Positions 63,569-64,000 of a stretch of 64,000 bases of DNA are shown here, piece by piece. This DNA comes from Paenibacillus sp. 481 (GTDB lineage: Bacteria; Bacillota; Bacilli; Paenibacillales; Paenibacillaceae): positions 1,716,001 through 1,780,000 of the forward strand of contig NZ_CP075175.1 of NCBI RefSeq assembly GCF_021223605.1, read 5' to 3'. Within the stretch, counting starts at the first letter, position 1. Every line of letters starts with the position of its first letter. A model generated the notes under the pieces. That model saw only the letters and a list, made by a program, of their open reading frames with translations, did not search any database and was not told the DNA's origin. A program made the translations under genes and the position numbers.

Positions 63569-64000
63569 TCTCCTCTCCGTAAAAACAGCTCCACAATTCG
63601 ATTGAAATCAACTGGCTTCTCCAAATAAGGCAGATGACCACAATGCTCCATGACCACGATTTCGGATTGCTTGACGAGCCCATTTATTTCAGTTGCATAA
63701 AACGCAGGGACGAAATGGTCGTGGACGCCCCTTACAATCAGGACAGGGCATTCTAATCGCTCCAACTTGTCCCTCTGATCGACATCAGCCAACTCATAGA
63801 ACAACTGCTGCACATGCTTGCGATTCATCGTTTTCAATGCATTTTTAAACCCTCTCACGATCGATGGATAACCGAGAACTCCCATTTCTCTAAGCAAAAT
63901 GTCCGCCCATTGTTCTCCCCCGTCATCGAGGTCAAGCAAGCTGTAAATGTTCATTCGCTCTGCTCTGTCGTCCGGTCGCAAATGCATAAAGGAATTAACC
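63565..64000 (-). CDS. Alpha/beta hydrolase, C-terminal part (cut by window edge)
   Basis: The frame is open to the right edge, and at least 145 residues are visible. The cap region (REMGVLGYPSIVRGFKNALKTMNR, QQLFYELADVDQRDKL) is followed by CPVLIVRGVHDHFVPAFYA with the catalytic Asp and VVMEHCGHLPYLEKPVDFNRIVELF with the catalytic His. The nucleophile region lies outside the window. It is coupled by a 4-bp overlap to the quinone reductase-like gene. Confidence 0.87.
   Translation of the reverse strand, partial: VNSFMHLRPDDRAERMNIYSLLDLDDGGEQWADILLREMGVLGYPSIVRGFKNALKTMNRKHVQQLFYELADVDQRDKLERLECPVLIVRGVHDHFVPAFYATEINGLVKQSEIVVMEHCGHLPYLEKPVDFNRIVELFLRRGE

Overview
The window looks like chromosomal DNA of a Paenibacillus-type low-to-mid GC Firmicute. 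Supporting signs are strong AGGAGG-type ribosome sites with frequent GTG and TTG starts, a TPP riboswitch on thiC, an SLH-domain protein, a Gmad2-domain secreted protein, a YneF-like protein, and two receptor/peptide pairs of the RRNPP type known from Paenibacillaceae. No rRNA, tRNA or CRISPR array was seen.

Layout. 1-6337: a giant minus-strand surface protein of at least 18 tandem 91-residue repeats, running off the left edge. 6498-9526: two tandem erythromycin-esterase-family paralogs. 9545-10265: a gene-free stretch with a symmetric four-copy 24-bp repeat and the tail of an IS3-family transposase. 10266-12787: thiC with its TPP riboswitch. 12863-17157: a Gly-rich hypothetical, a PTS EIIC-like membrane protein, an IclR regulator with a perfect operator-like palindrome, and a membrane-anchored hydrolase. 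17262-24827: a superoxide dismutase with a long repetitive N-terminal extension, a solitary Dam-like methylase, and a kinase-regulator-SLH operon. 25222-35395: amidohydrolase, ankyrin lipoprotein, LysR regulator, several hypotheticals, folE, a yneF-like gene, a QueG-Ogt fusion, a DUF402 phosphatase-like gene, a GNAT and sodA. 35471-42278: TRIC channel, split chromate transporter, ROK protein, formylglycine-generating enzyme, secreted lipase and deformylase. 42627-46598: ECF sigma/anti-sigma pair, a four-domain Gmad2 protein, and a decayed two-component system.

46855-62495 is the accessory island and the most interesting part. It holds one complete secreted RHS/YD-repeat polymorphic toxin gene with its immunity gene. 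Downstream is a graveyard and bank of promoterless RHS pieces: an ADP-ribosyltransferase-like tip on a 1.4-kb copy of the RHS core, a GIY-YIG-like tip, an HNH tip broken by two ochre codons, and a short toxin tail. Each lies directly before an apparently intact immunity gene, and an Imm53-like orphan is also present. Two near-duplicate receptor/peptide quorum-sensing cassettes sit between these modules. In one, the receptor's DNA-binding domain is broken by an amber codon exactly where the other has Trp25. A recurring CCTTGA/TCAAGG hairpin terminator closes four of the modules.

My reading is an island in which the tips of one expressed RHS gene can be swapped by recombination with silent copies, immunity genes are kept, and peptide quorum-sensing cassettes are embedded among them. 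The structure is seen directly; the functional coupling is inference. 62894-64000 returns to ordinary metabolism, with a quinone reductase-like gene and a partial hydrolase.
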